This document shows positions 14,883 to 22,358 of a stretch of DNA of 28,425 bases, piece by piece. The DNA is from Candidatus Saccharimonadota bacterium (GTDB taxonomy: Bacteria > Patescibacteriota > Saccharimonadia > Saccharimonadales > Saccharimonadaceae). Both the position numbers and the translations under genes were made by a program. Numbering within the stretch: the first letter of the stretch is position 1; each line of letters starts with the position of its first letter. The notes under the pieces were generated by a model that saw nothing but the letters and a program-made list of their open reading frames with translations, had not been told where the DNA came from and ran no database searches. The DNA lies in the NCBI GenBank assembly GCA_028289095.1, contig JAQGGY010000013.1, forward strand, positions 1 to 28,425, written 5' to 3'.

Positions 14883-16163
14883 ATGCGCATAGGCCTATTT
14901 ACTGATACCTACCGACCTTCCATCAACGGAATTGTCTACGTCGTGGACATTACCCGCAAACACCTGGAATCAATGGGTCACGAGGTATTTATTTTTTGCC
15001 CTGCCGAAGGCGTTCGTTTGGACCGTGAAGAATTCGATGACGATCACATCATACGTTTCCGTAGTATGAAGGGTGTCTTTTTTGATGATTATAATTTATC
15101 GCTATTCTTTCCTGCCGTCGAGCTTCGCCGTATCAAGGATATGAATCTGGATGTAATTCAGTTCTTTACCCCTAGCCAAGTTGGTTTAATGGGCGTATAT
15201 GCTGCGCAAAAAACTGGCGCCGTATTGGTAGCGCAGCACAGTACGGATTTATCACAGTACATCAAACATTACCCTGCTGTCGTGCCAGGTTTGCTTATGA
15301 TCGCGATGACATTACCGATGACATTCCGTTTTCATGGTCAAGACGTGCGCGAACTGATGCGTCTGTATAAACCGCGCCGCGTTGTCGCTGATTGGGGTCA
15401 GGACATCGTTGAAAGTTTGATCGCGATGATTTATAGTCGCTGCGACGCTGTGATCGCCCTTAGTCAGAAAAGCCAAAAACAGCTAGATAGCTGGCGGAAT
15501 GAATATTGGTTTGATGTTACGACAATTCCGACAGGCATTAACGCCCTTAGAAAACCGACTGCAGCGCAGGTGGATATATTCAAATCCGCGCATGGTATTG
15601 CTAAAAAAGACGAAGTTATTTTATATGCTGGCCGATTAAGCGCCGAGAAAAATTTGGACTTATTAATTCCAATGATTAAAAAAGTCGTCCGTCAGCGACC
15701 GAATGCCCGCCTGCTATATGTTGGTGATTTTGACTACCGCGCAACGCTTGAACAAATGGCACGCGATTCTGGTGTTAGTGATCGCATTACGTTTACGGGC
15801 GCATTACCACGCGAAGATTTGGGCGTCGCCTATGCGTCTGCAGATATTTTTGCCTTCCCTTCACTTACCGATACACAGGGGCTAGTCCTGCACGAAGCAG
15901 CGCACGCCGGTCTGCCATTTGTCATTGTAGACCGCTATGTTAGTGAAGTTGTACGTGATGGTGAAAATGGGTTTGTTGCGCGCAATAATCCGGCTCACTT
16001 TGCCGAATGTGTCATTAAATTACTTGAAAATAAAAAACTAGCCGCGCATTTCAGCGAAGCTAGCAAGCAGCTGGCGCGGATGTACGGCGAATACAGCCAG
16101 ACAAAAAAGTTAGAAATTATCTATCAAGAAGCACTTGCTAGTCGCACTCAGACAAAAAAATAA
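14883..16163 (+). CDS. Glycosyltransferase GT4, similar to diacylglycerol glucosyltransferases
   Basis: This is a 426-residue GT-B enzyme. It begins MRIGLFTDTYRPSINGIVYV, the start typical of GT4 enzymes that glycosylate diacylglycerol or phosphatidylinositol (alMGS, LafA and MgtA-like). HSTDLSQYIKHY and the hydrophobic VVPGLLMIAMTLPM fit a membrane-surface acceptor. The donor domain shows ILYAGRLSAEKNLDLLI (Arg/Lys diphosphate contacts) and SLTDTQGLVLHEAAHAGLP (about 326-344) with the E-x7-E region. The pair of adjacent GT4 genes resembles two-step glycolipid synthesis (mono- then diglycosyl-diacylglycerol). This is inferred from context, with plsC about 11 kb downstream. Confidence 0.88.
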   Translation: MRIGLFTDTYRPSINGIVYVVDITRKHLESMGHEVFIFCPAEGVRLDREEFDDDHIIRFRSMKGVFFDDYNLSLFFPAVELRRIKDMNLDVIQFFTPSQVGLMGVYAAQKTGAVLVAQHSTDLSQYIKHYPAVVPGLLMIAMTLPMTFRFHGQDVRELMRLYKPRRVVADWGQDIVESLIAMIYSRCDAVIALSQKSQKQLDSWRNEYWFDVTTIPTGINALRKPTAAQVDIFKSAHGIAKKDEVILYAGRLSAEKNLDLLIPMIKKVVRQRPNARLLYVGDFDYRATLEQMARDSGVSDRITFTGALPREDLGVAYASADIFAFPSLTDTQGLVLHEAAHAGLPFVIVDRYVSEVVRDGENGFVARNNPAHFAECVIKLLENKKLAAHFSEASKQLARMYGEYSQTKKLEIIYQEALASRTQTKK

Positions 16164-16199
16164 TACCCATTGTTGTTTGCCCCATTACCTCTGTTATGG

Positions 16200-16205
16200 T
16201 ATACT
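16200..16205 (+). promoter_or_regulatory. Extended -10 box of the ABC-F gene
   Basis: TGgTATACT, 7 nt before the ATG at 16213. Confidence 0.6.
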
Positions 16206-16212
16206 TATTTAG

Positions 16213-17850
16213 ATGATCGCCGATATTACTGTCACAGAAAAAAGTTTTGGTCCCAAACTATTAATGAGTGGGATTAAATTTAGTATTGACGACAATGAAA
16301 AGATCGGCGTAATTGGCCGTAATGGTGTTGGTAAATCAACGCTGTTTGGTATCCTTACGGGATCTGACAAAGACTTTACAGGCGATGTGATTTACAAGCG
16401 TGGAACAGTGGTAGTGGCGACGCAGCAGGAACACCATAATATTGGTGACCAGACAGTGCTACAGTATGTCCTGTCGGGCTTGCCCGAATATCCAGAACTC
16501 AGTCATATCATCGAAACCTACCCTGAAACTATGGGCGATGACATGAAAAAAATTGACGAATACACCCAGGCGCTGATGCGTTTTGACGACAAGGGATTTT
16601 ATCAAATCGAAGAGCAGATCGAACGCGAACTGAACAATTTCCAATTAGACGGCGTTGCTCATCGTCAATTTTCTACCCTATCTGGTGGACAAAAACGTTT
16701 GATTGAAATCGTAAAAATCATGCACTCTGACGCTGATTTAGCACTAATCGACGAACCGACGAACCACATGGATTATGTCGCAAAGGCACAGTTTGTCGAG
16801 TGGATGCAAAACGCCCGCGAAGGCATGCTGGTTATTACTCACGACCGTGATGTTTTAAACGAAGTTGATCGAATTATCGAACTAAAAGACGGTGATAGTG
16901 TCAGCTATAAGGGTAATTACAGTGCGTACTTAAAGCAAAATGCCGTCAGTACTGGTACGCAGATGAACGATTTCGAAATGGTTGAAAAGCGCATCGTCAA
17001 CCTAAAAGCTAAAGTGATTGACTACCAACGTTTGAAAGAAAAATCCCGTAACCCTGGTACGATCCAAAAGTTTAAACGCCTCGAAGAAAATTCGCGCAAA
17101 GAATTATCAGAACTACAAGCCAAAGAAAAGCCATCATTCTGGATCGACAAAGAATCTGCCGCCAACCTGAACTACAAAGTCGCCGCTCAGTACGACAAAT
17201 TCAAGGCGCAAAATATCCGCATGAACCTGAAAAACGAGGAAAGTCGTAGCAAGCACGTGCTGGTCAATGTCAAAGGCCTTAGCCTTGGCTATGGTGACGT
17301 TCCTCTATTTGAAAACATTAACATCGACCTTCGCGAGGGTGAGGCTTTGGAAATCCGTGGACGTAACGGTGCTGGTAAAACGACACTGATTAAAGCCCTT
17401 CTTGGCGACACGACGGCGACAAGGTTTGCAGGTGACGTTAGCCTGGATAACCACATGCGTATCGGTGTGTACGAACAAGAAGTCTCGCCGACGTATTTCG
17501 CGTTACCACTTGAAGCCGCGATCGAAAAGATGTATCTTGATCGTAATCTATCTATTTCGACGCCAAAAATCCGCAGCTTGCTTAGTGATTACTTATTTAC
17601 TGAAGGTGACGGCAAAACCCCTATCTCGCGTTTGTCTGGTGGGCAAAAGGCGCGCTTCCAAATGATTTCAATGCTAGCTGACGATCCGCAGCTACTTATT
17701 CTAGACGAACCAACAAACCACCTTGACCTGCCAAGTATCGAGGAATTAGAAACAGCGATCAGCAAATACACTGGCGCTGTGTTGTATGTTAGCCACGACG
17801 GGTTCTTCCGCGATTCACTGAACGGCGACGTACTGATGGTCGGCAAGTAA
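16213..17850 (+). CDS. ABC-F family ATPase
   Basis: This is a soluble protein of 545 residues with two ABC domains and no membrane helices; ABC-F proteins act on ribosomes. Domain 1 has Walker A GRNGVGKST (about 35-43), signature LSGGQKR (about 156) and LIDEPTNHMD. The inter-domain linker (PtIM) is NPGTIQKFKRLEENSRKELS plus a KPSFWIDKE segment. Domain 2 has GRNGAGKTT (about 383), LSGGQKARF (about 474) and LLILDEPTNHLDLP. Both sites keep the key residues. The short linker and lack of an extra arm fit the YbiT/Uup-like groups better than EttA. A role in translation quality or antibiotic protection is possible and cannot be decided here. It converges with the glutaredoxin gene across a terminator. 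Confidence 0.93.
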   Translation: MIADITVTEKSFGPKLLMSGIKFSIDDNEKIGVIGRNGVGKSTLFGILTGSDKDFTGDVIYKRGTVVVATQQEHHNIGDQTVLQYVLSGLPEYPELSHIIETYPETMGDDMKKIDEYTQALMRFDDKGFYQIEEQIERELNNFQLDGVAHRQFSTLSGGQKRLIEIVKIMHSDADLALIDEPTNHMDYVAKAQFVEWMQNAREGMLVITHDRDVLNEVDRIIELKDGDSVSYKGNYSAYLKQNAVSTGTQMNDFEMVEKRIVNLKAKVIDYQRLKEKSRNPGTIQKFKRLEENSRKELSELQAKEKPSFWIDKESAANLNYKVAAQYDKFKAQNIRMNLKNEESRSKHVLVNVKGLSLGYGDVPLFENINIDLREGEALEIRGRNGAGKTTLIKALLGDTTATRFAGDVSLDNHMRIGVYEQEVSPTYFALPLEAAIEKMYLDRNLSISTPKIRSLLSDYLFTEGDGKTPISRLSGGQKARFQMISMLADDPQLLILDEPTNHLDLPSIEELETAISKYTGAVLYVSHDGFFRDSLNGDVLMVGK

Positions 17851-17865
17851 ACCAATCGTGCTATT

Positions 17866-17897
17866 AAAAAACCACCTCGCTATCGAGGTGGTTTTTC
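17866..17897. terminator. Bidirectional terminator between ABC-F and glutaredoxin genes
   Basis: AAAACCACCTCG and CGAGGTGGTTTT form a 12-bp or longer stem with loop CTAT. The plus side ends in TTTTTC and the minus side in a matching T run. Confidence 0.9.
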
Positions 17898-17914
17898 TTT
17901 GTGCGAGTATTGAA

Positions 17915-18190
17915 TTATGCAGCTACTGGCTGAATATTCTTTGCTTTAAGTGTTGCATCAATTTTAGCGCGGTCAAATCCCAAGATGATTTCGCCTGCGA
18001 TGTCGGTGACAGGGACGCCCTGAAAGTTGCCGCCATTTTTAGACATTAGCTCTTCGTATGCGGCTTTGTCTTCTTCGATATCTTTGTAGTTGTAAGCGAT
18101 GCCTAATTTGTCCAGGTACTGCTTTTCGGTTTTGCAAAATGCACACCATGTCGTGCTATAGATGGTTACCTGTGGTGCTGAATCGGTCAT
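17915..18190 (-). CDS. Glutaredoxin-like thiol-disulfide protein
   Basis: The 91-residue thioredoxin-fold protein has the redox motif TTWCAFC at C16/C19, followed by KTEKQYLDKLGI. It also has the cis-proline segment GVPVTD (Pro60) and the C-terminal GFD helix. This is the layout of NrdH/mycoredoxin-type and class I glutaredoxins. It probably reduces ribonucleotide reductase or other cytosolic disulfides; the electron donor is unknown. The ATG at 18190 has GGGAGA at 7-nt spacing and TATAAT (18223-18218) upstream, giving a leader of about 20 nt. Confidence 0.92.
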   Translation of the reverse strand: MTDSAPQVTIYSTTWCAFCKTEKQYLDKLGIAYNYKDIEEDKAAYEELMSKNGGNFQGVPVTDIAGEIILGFDRAKIDATLKAKNIQPVAA

Positions 18191-18217
18191 ATTATTTCTC
18201 CCTTTGTAGTACTACCT

Positions 18218-18223
18218 ATTATA
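18218..18223 (-). promoter_or_regulatory. -10 box of the glutaredoxin gene
   Basis: TATAAT on the minus strand, 27 nt before the ATG. This gene has a Shine-Dalgarno-bearing leader. Confidence 0.55.
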
Positions 18224-18283
18224 CACTAAGTTTACTATACTTTATATACTAACAATAATTATCCTGTACGTTTCCCTACTATA

Positions 18284-18484
18284 TCATTTACTGACGCGGC
18301 GGGTAAGGTGCCAGCCACCGCATTCATCACATTTATAGATAGACAGTTGGACATCTTGATTAATAAGCATTTGATGCTCGGCCGTTTCCTGGGCTTGCCT
18401 CTCGGTTGCATAGCGGCGTTTCGATTGGCAGTTGCTGACAAAGCGGAATGGTTGGTGCTGTGGTGTTTGGTTGCGACGTGGCAT
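18284..18484 (-). CDS. Small CxxC protein ending in a CGGWHLT motif
   Basis: The 66-residue basic protein has a Gln/Arg-rich start, a segment KRRYATERQAQETAEHQ, and then LSIYKCDECGGWHLTRR. The pattern 'Y-x-C-x-x-C-x-G/x-W-H-L-T' after a Tyr/Arg-rich helix recurs in very short proteins of Saccharibacteria, actinobacteria and their phages. One CxxC plus His could hold a metal or make a dimeric zinc site. The function is unknown. The other reading frames here, including one on the plus strand, lack such a motif. The ATG at 18484 lies about 31 nt from the shared -10 with atpI, and AAAGG is 15 nt upstream. It stops with TGA. Confidence 0.7.
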   Translation of the reverse strand: MPRRNQTPQHQPFRFVSNCQSKRRYATERQAQETAEHQMLINQDVQLSIYKCDECGGWHLTRRVSK

Positions 18485-18514
18485 GAAGTTGGCAAAGTAC
18501 CTTTCTACTGCTAT

Positions 18515-18522
18515 AGTATACT
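18515..18522. promoter_or_regulatory. Palindromic shared -10 (AGTATACT) for atpI and the small CxxC gene
   Basis: AGTATACT is self-complementary, so it reads TATACT on both strands: 18517-18522 plus, 4 nt before the atpI ATG, and 18520-18515 minus. Confidence 0.55.
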
Positions 18523-18526
18523 AGTA

Positions 18527-18778
18527 ATGAGCACATCTCAAAACGATGATGACAAAACGCCCATGCCGCCGGACCGAACGACGGTCATTTTATTGCTAGC
18601 AACCATTGGTGATACGACATGGCGAATGTTTTTGCCGACGATTGGCATGACATTGTTAGGACTCTTCGCTGATAAATGGCTACATACGACCCCATGGATT
18701 ATGGTGTCCAGTATGGCAATCGGCATCGCCCTCACCGCAGTATTAATCAAAGACCAATTGAAACGAGTGAAAAAGTAA
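18527..18778 (+). CDS. atpI: AtpI/AtpZ-like small ATP synthase accessory membrane protein
   Basis: The 83-residue protein has a polar acidic start (MSTSQNDDDKTPMPPD) and two membrane helices: TVILLLATIGDTTWRMFLPTI running into the first, and TPWIMVSSMAIGIALTAVLI. AtpI/AtpZ proteins lie just before atpB in many operons and help assemble the c-ring or transport Mg2+/Ca2+. The motif W-R-M-F-L-P-T-I-G and position directly before atpB support the call more than residue identity does. I chose ATG 18527 because it is 4 nt after TATACT. The longer frame from 18308 would overlap the antisense CxxC gene and its promoter. There are 4 nt to atpB. Confidence 0.75.
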   Translation: MSTSQNDDDKTPMPPDRTTVILLLATIGDTTWRMFLPTIGMTLLGLFADKWLHTTPWIMVSSMAIGIALTAVLIKDQLKRVKK

Positions 18779-18782
18779 TAGT

Positions 18783-19622
18783 ATGAATATTTTTGCCGCA
18801 ACCGACATTCACATCAGCCTCGCTGCCGAGGAAGTCTTTGCTATTGGCGGCTTCCCTATTACAAACGCGATGTTACTTGGATTGGTCGGCCTATTGATCT
18901 TTTTGGGTATTTTTGGCTATACGGCCATGATGGTAAAAAAAGGTCGCTACAACCGCTTTGTCGGCCTGATTCAATGGGCATTCGAGGGCATGTTGGGATC
19001 AATTGACACGGTTATTTCTGATAAAAAATTAGCCCGCAAAATCGCACCGCTTGCGCTGACTATTTTCTTTTTCGTTCTGATATCCTATTGGTTAAGTATC
19101 CTTCCGGGTATCGGATCAATTATGTATGACGGCGTGCCGGTTTTCCGTAGTTTGGCTGCCGACTTGAATTTTACGATCGCATTAATGATTATCACCATGG
19201 TCTCCGTACAAGTGTACGCCATTAAACAGCATGGCGTGTTTGGCAACGCGGGCCGCTATTTGCGCAATCCATTCAAGGATCCACTGGGTGCGTTCGAAGG
19301 ATTTTTGGAACTAATCGGTGAGTTTTCCCGCGGATTATCACTTGCGCTCCGATTGTTCGGTAACTGTTTTGCCGGTGAAGTATTACTGCTGATCATCGCT
19401 ATCCTGACTAGTTACCTTGCCGTCGTGGCGTTGCCGATATTTATGGCGTTCGAGCTGTTCATCGGCTTGGTCCAGGCGTATGTATTCTTTATCCTGACCC
19501 TTATCTTTACATCGCTCGCCGTCGATACCCACGGCCACTCAGAGGCTGCACCCAGCCATTCATCCCATCCCGACCATTCGTCCGCTGATCACGTGTCCAC
19601 ACCTGTCACAGCTAAAGAATGA
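18783..19622 (+). CDS. atpB: ATP synthase F0 subunit a
   Basis: The 279-residue membrane stator carries the half-channels that feed protons (or Na+) to the c-ring. Helices are seen at about 27-48, 87-108, 128-146, 193-215 and 217-245. The essential Arg is R190 in LSLALRLFGNCFAGE, equal to E. coli R210. GLVQAYVFFILTLIF is the conserved last helix with the Gln near 231. After it comes an unusual 30-residue tail with six His between 250 and 270 (THGHSEAAPSHSSHPDH and on). The gene starts 4 nt after atpI with no clear Shine-Dalgarno and is likely translationally coupled. Confidence 0.97.
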   Translation: MNIFAATDIHISLAAEEVFAIGGFPITNAMLLGLVGLLIFLGIFGYTAMMVKKGRYNRFVGLIQWAFEGMLGSIDTVISDKKLARKIAPLALTIFFFVLISYWLSILPGIGSIMYDGVPVFRSLAADLNFTIALMIITMVSVQVYAIKQHGVFGNAGRYLRNPFKDPLGAFEGFLELIGEFSRGLSLALRLFGNCFAGEVLLLIIAILTSYLAVVALPIFMAFELFIGLVQAYVFFILTLIFTSLAVDTHGHSEAAPSHSSHPDHSSADHVSTPVTAKE

Positions 19623-19628
19623 TATAAT
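19623..19628 (+). promoter_or_regulatory. Internal extended -10 upstream of atpE
   Basis: TGaTATAAT directly after the atpB stop. It predicts a start near 19635 and a 22-nt leader with AAGGAG. It could add extra atpE mRNA. Confidence 0.4.
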
Positions 19629-19656
19629 TGAAAATAATTAAAGGAGAAATAAAATA

Positions 19657-19872
19657 ATGGAAACACTAGCATTCGGACTTACCTACGCATTGCCTGCACT
19701 TGGTGCTGCGATGGGCGTTGGATTTATTGGTGCAGGCGCGTTGAACGCCTTTGGCCGCAACCCAGAAAAACTAGGCGACATCCGTACTTTGATGATTACC
19801 GCTATTGTCTTTGCTGACTCACTAGCCATCATCGGTATCGTTGTTGCGATTATCGCGAAATTTATGGCGTAA
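19657..19872 (+). CDS. atpE: ATP synthase F0 subunit c
   Basis: The 71-residue hairpin of two helices forms the rotor ring. Helix 1 is ALPALGAAMGVGFIGAGALNAFG, the polar loop is RNPEKLGD, and helix 2 is TLMITAIVFADSLAIIGIVV with the ion-binding carboxylate D54. The Na+-type Gln of helix 1 (as in Ilyobacter Q32) aligns to a Val here, so H+ coupling is more likely. The strong AAGGAG sequence, 8 nt before the ATG, and a possible internal promoter fit the high copy number of c. Confidence 0.97.
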   Translation: METLAFGLTYALPALGAAMGVGFIGAGALNAFGRNPEKLGDIRTLMITAIVFADSLAIIGIVVAIIAKFMA

Positions 19873-19887
19873 GGATAGATCATTACG

Positions 19888-20427
19888 ATGAATCTATTAA
19901 CACAATTCGCACAGGCAGCAGAACCCGCTTCGGGTGATGTGTTTGCTGCGCTCGGCATCGACTGGATGATGCTTATTTTCCAGACGATTGCTTTTGTGAT
20001 TTTAGTATGGCTGCTGGGAAAATTCGTTTACCCAATTTTAATGAAGACCGTTGACGCACGTCAGGCTGAAATCGAAGCCGGTAGCAAAGCTGCTGCCGAG
20101 GCTGAAAAGCAAGCGACCGAAGCAAAGCAAGCGGTTGACAAGCTAATGCAACAGGCACGCCGTGATGCAACAGATATCGTGACAACTGCCAAAGAAGAAG
20201 CATCGGCAGCAATTGAAGCCGCCGAAGCAAAATCGAAAACCCGTGCCGAACGCATCGTTGCCGACGCACATGTGCAGATCGAAAAAGATATCGTTGCCGC
20301 TAAAAAAGCATTGCACAACGAAACGCTCGAACTAGTAGCCCTGGCGACTGAAAAAGTCGTTGGTAAAACAGTGACAGCAAAAGTCGACGACGCAGTCATT
20401 GCTGCGGCCGTCAAAGGGGCTAAATAA
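19888..20427 (+). CDS. atpF: ATP synthase F0 subunit b
   Basis: The 179-residue peripheral stalk has an N-terminal outer segment (1-25), one membrane helix (about 26-47) and a long Ala/Lys/Glu coiled coil (about 55-150) with VDARQAEIEAGSKAAAEAE and RRDATDIVTTAKEEASAA. The C-terminal end (LVALATEKVVGKT) contacts delta. Only one b gene is present, so a homodimer is expected. It begins 15 nt after atpE and ends 4 nt before atpH. Confidence 0.95.
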   Translation: MNLLTQFAQAAEPASGDVFAALGIDWMMLIFQTIAFVILVWLLGKFVYPILMKTVDARQAEIEAGSKAAAEAEKQATEAKQAVDKLMQQARRDATDIVTTAKEEASAAIEAAEAKSKTRAERIVADAHVQIEKDIVAAKKALHNETLELVALATEKVVGKTVTAKVDDAVIAAAVKGAK

Positions 20428-20431
20428 TCTA

Positions 20432-20815
20432 ATGGCTGTTCGTTTGTCTCGTCGCAAAATGGCTGCATACGTTGCGGATAAGCTAGTTGCCGGTACGCCG
20501 GTCAGCGAAGCACTGCGCGAAGTCGCAGCCTACCTGCAGGACAGCGGACGAACGCGTGAACAGCAGCTGCTAGTGCGCGATATCGAAGCCGAAATGGCCG
20601 ATCGCGGCGTTGTCGTCGCCGATGTCGCGAGCGCACATCCGCTTGATGCGTCTATTACTGACCAAATCAAGGCAATGACCGGTGCAAAATCACTACAGCT
20701 TCGTCAATCTGTCGACGAGTCGTTACTGGGCGGTATCCGCGTTGATATCCCTGGCAAACGCTTCGACGGCACGATTCGCCACAAACTAAACGCTCTTCGG
20801 GCAAAACAACTGTAA
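20432..20815 (+). CDS. atpH: ATP synthase F1 subunit delta, short form
   Basis: Delta joins the b stalk to the top of F1. The C-terminal part is typical: HPLDASITDQIKAMTGAK and then VDESLLGGIRVDIPGKRFDGT, with the GG..v.i.....D.t signature. At 127 residues it is about 50 shorter than usual (near 178). The N-terminal helical domain, which binds the alpha N-termini, is cut to about 55 residues. ATG 20432 is used, 4 nt after the atpF stop; a longer frame from 20399 would overlap atpF. Identity is clear from position and the C-terminus. Confidence 0.9.
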   Translation: MAVRLSRRKMAAYVADKLVAGTPVSEALREVAAYLQDSGRTREQQLLVRDIEAEMADRGVVVADVASAHPLDASITDQIKAMTGAKSLQLRQSVDESLLGGIRVDIPGKRFDGTIRHKLNALRAKQL

Positions 20816-20828
20816 ACAAAGGAATAAG

Positions 20829-22355
20829 ATGGCAGATATTGCAATAACAGAACTATCCCAGGACCTACGCGCCGCAATCGCGGGATTAGAGACATCTGAA
20901 AATCTTGATAGCGTTGGTATCGTGACTAAAATCGGCGACGGTGTCGCTTGGGTCCACGGCCTACGTTCAGCAGGCTTTTCGGAAATGCTTGAAATTGAAA
21001 CAAAAGACGGCATCGTCGAGGCTTTCGCCCTTAACTTGATGGAAGACGAAATCGGTGCAGTATTACTAGGTTCAGACGCGTCCGTATCTGCTGGTAATAC
21101 CGTCCGTCTAAAAGGTACAGTCCTAGAAGTACCAGTTGGTCCAGAACTACTTGGCCGCGTTGTCGATCCATTAGGTCGTCCACTTGACGGTGCTGGTCCG
21201 ATCAAAACGAAATTAACCGGCCTAGTCGAGCGCGAAGCAATCGGTGTTATGGGGCGTAAATCAGTCCACGAACCATTGATGACGGGCATTATGTCTATCG
21301 ACTCGATGTTCCCTATCGGCCGTGGTCAGCGCGAATTGATTATTGGTGACCGCCAAACTGGTAAGACAGCAATCGCGATCGATACGATGATCAACCAGGC
21401 AAAGCAAAAAACTGGTGTAGTTAACGTCTACGTTGCAATCGGTCAAAAGCTTTCAAAGGTTGCTCGTCTAGTTGACCGCCTAAAGCAAGAAGGTGTTATG
21501 GATCAAACCATCATCGTTGCAACTGGTCCAAGCGACCCTGCATCAATGCTGTACCTTGCTCCGTATGCTGGTACTGCCATGGGTGAATACTTCCGCGACA
21601 ACAAACAGCACGCATTGATGATCTATGACGATCTGACTAAGCACGCTGTTGCCTACCGCCAGATGTCACTATTACTTCGTCGCCCACCAGGCCGCGAAGC
21701 CTTTCCTGGTGACGTCTTCTATCTTCACTCTCGTTTACTTGAACGTTCGGCGAAGTTATCTGATGACTTAGGTGCTGGTAGCTTGACTGCCCTACCTATC
21801 ATTGAAACTCAGGCTGGTGACATTAGCGCCTACATTCCAACGAACGTTATTTCGATTACCGACGGTCAGATCTTTATGGAAACTGACTTGTTCTACCAAG
21901 GTATCCGTCCTGCGATTTCTGCTGGTCTATCAGTCAGCCGTGTTGGTGGTGCCGCCCAGACCAAAGCAGTTAAATCTGTCAGCGGCCACTTAAAGCTTGG
22001 CTTGTCACAGTTTCGCGAACTTGCCAGCTTTGCGCAGTTTGGTAGTGATTTGGATGAAGAAACAAAATCACAGATCGAACGTGGTCAGCGCCTGACTGAA
22101 CTTCTAAAGCAAGTCCAGTACCAGCCAATGAGCATTTGGGAACAAGTTGCTAGTATATATGCGGTCACAAACGGCTTATTCGACAAAGTTTCTGTCGCAA
22201 AAATCAAAGACGCGCAAACCGCATTTTTGACCCGATTATGGACAGATCACAAAGACGACATGCGCACTCTAGACAAGGGTGACAAGCCAACCGATGCGAC
22301 GCTTAAAATGCTTCATAAAACAGCAGTCTCTGCTGCTAAAGGCTTCGAGGAATAA
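20829..22355 (+). CDS. atpA: ATP synthase F1 subunit alpha
   Basis: This 508-residue subunit has the non-catalytic nucleotide site. Walker A is GDRQTGKTAIAID (about 172-184). LMIYDDLTKHAVAYR is Walker B. SLLLRRPPGREAFPGD and GQIFMETDLFYQGIRPAI follow with the Arg finger region (VSRVGGAAQ). The N-terminal beta-barrel and C-terminal helices are full length. AAGGAA lies 4 nt before the ATG. It is a conventional, well-conserved member. Confidence 0.98.
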   Translation: MADIAITELSQDLRAAIAGLETSENLDSVGIVTKIGDGVAWVHGLRSAGFSEMLEIETKDGIVEAFALNLMEDEIGAVLLGSDASVSAGNTVRLKGTVLEVPVGPELLGRVVDPLGRPLDGAGPIKTKLTGLVEREAIGVMGRKSVHEPLMTGIMSIDSMFPIGRGQRELIIGDRQTGKTAIAIDTMINQAKQKTGVVNVYVAIGQKLSKVARLVDRLKQEGVMDQTIIVATGPSDPASMLYLAPYAGTAMGEYFRDNKQHALMIYDDLTKHAVAYRQMSLLLRRPPGREAFPGDVFYLHSRLLERSAKLSDDLGAGSLTALPIIETQAGDISAYIPTNVISITDGQIFMETDLFYQGIRPAISAGLSVSRVGGAAQTKAVKSVSGHLKLGLSQFRELASFAQFGSDLDEETKSQIERGQRLTELLKQVQYQPMSIWEQVASIYAVTNGLFDKVSVAKIKDAQTAFLTRLWTDHKDDMRTLDKGDKPTDATLKMLHKTAVSAAKGFEE

Positions 22356-22358
22356 CAG

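Noticed and set aside
18259..18495. Alternative 78-codon minus-strand frame over the CxxC gene.
   Set aside because: It is frame-shifted relative to the frame that encodes the recurring YKCDECGGWHLT motif and carries no recognisable pattern.
18308..18526. Plus-strand extension of atpI by 73 codons.
   Set aside because: It is the shadow of the CxxC gene on the other strand and would cross the atpI promoter. The AtpI-like sequence begins at 18527.
19973..20468. Long minus-strand frames over atpF and atpH.
   Set aside because: They are antisense shadows of Ala/Lys-rich coding sequence, with no promoter or ribosome-binding site.
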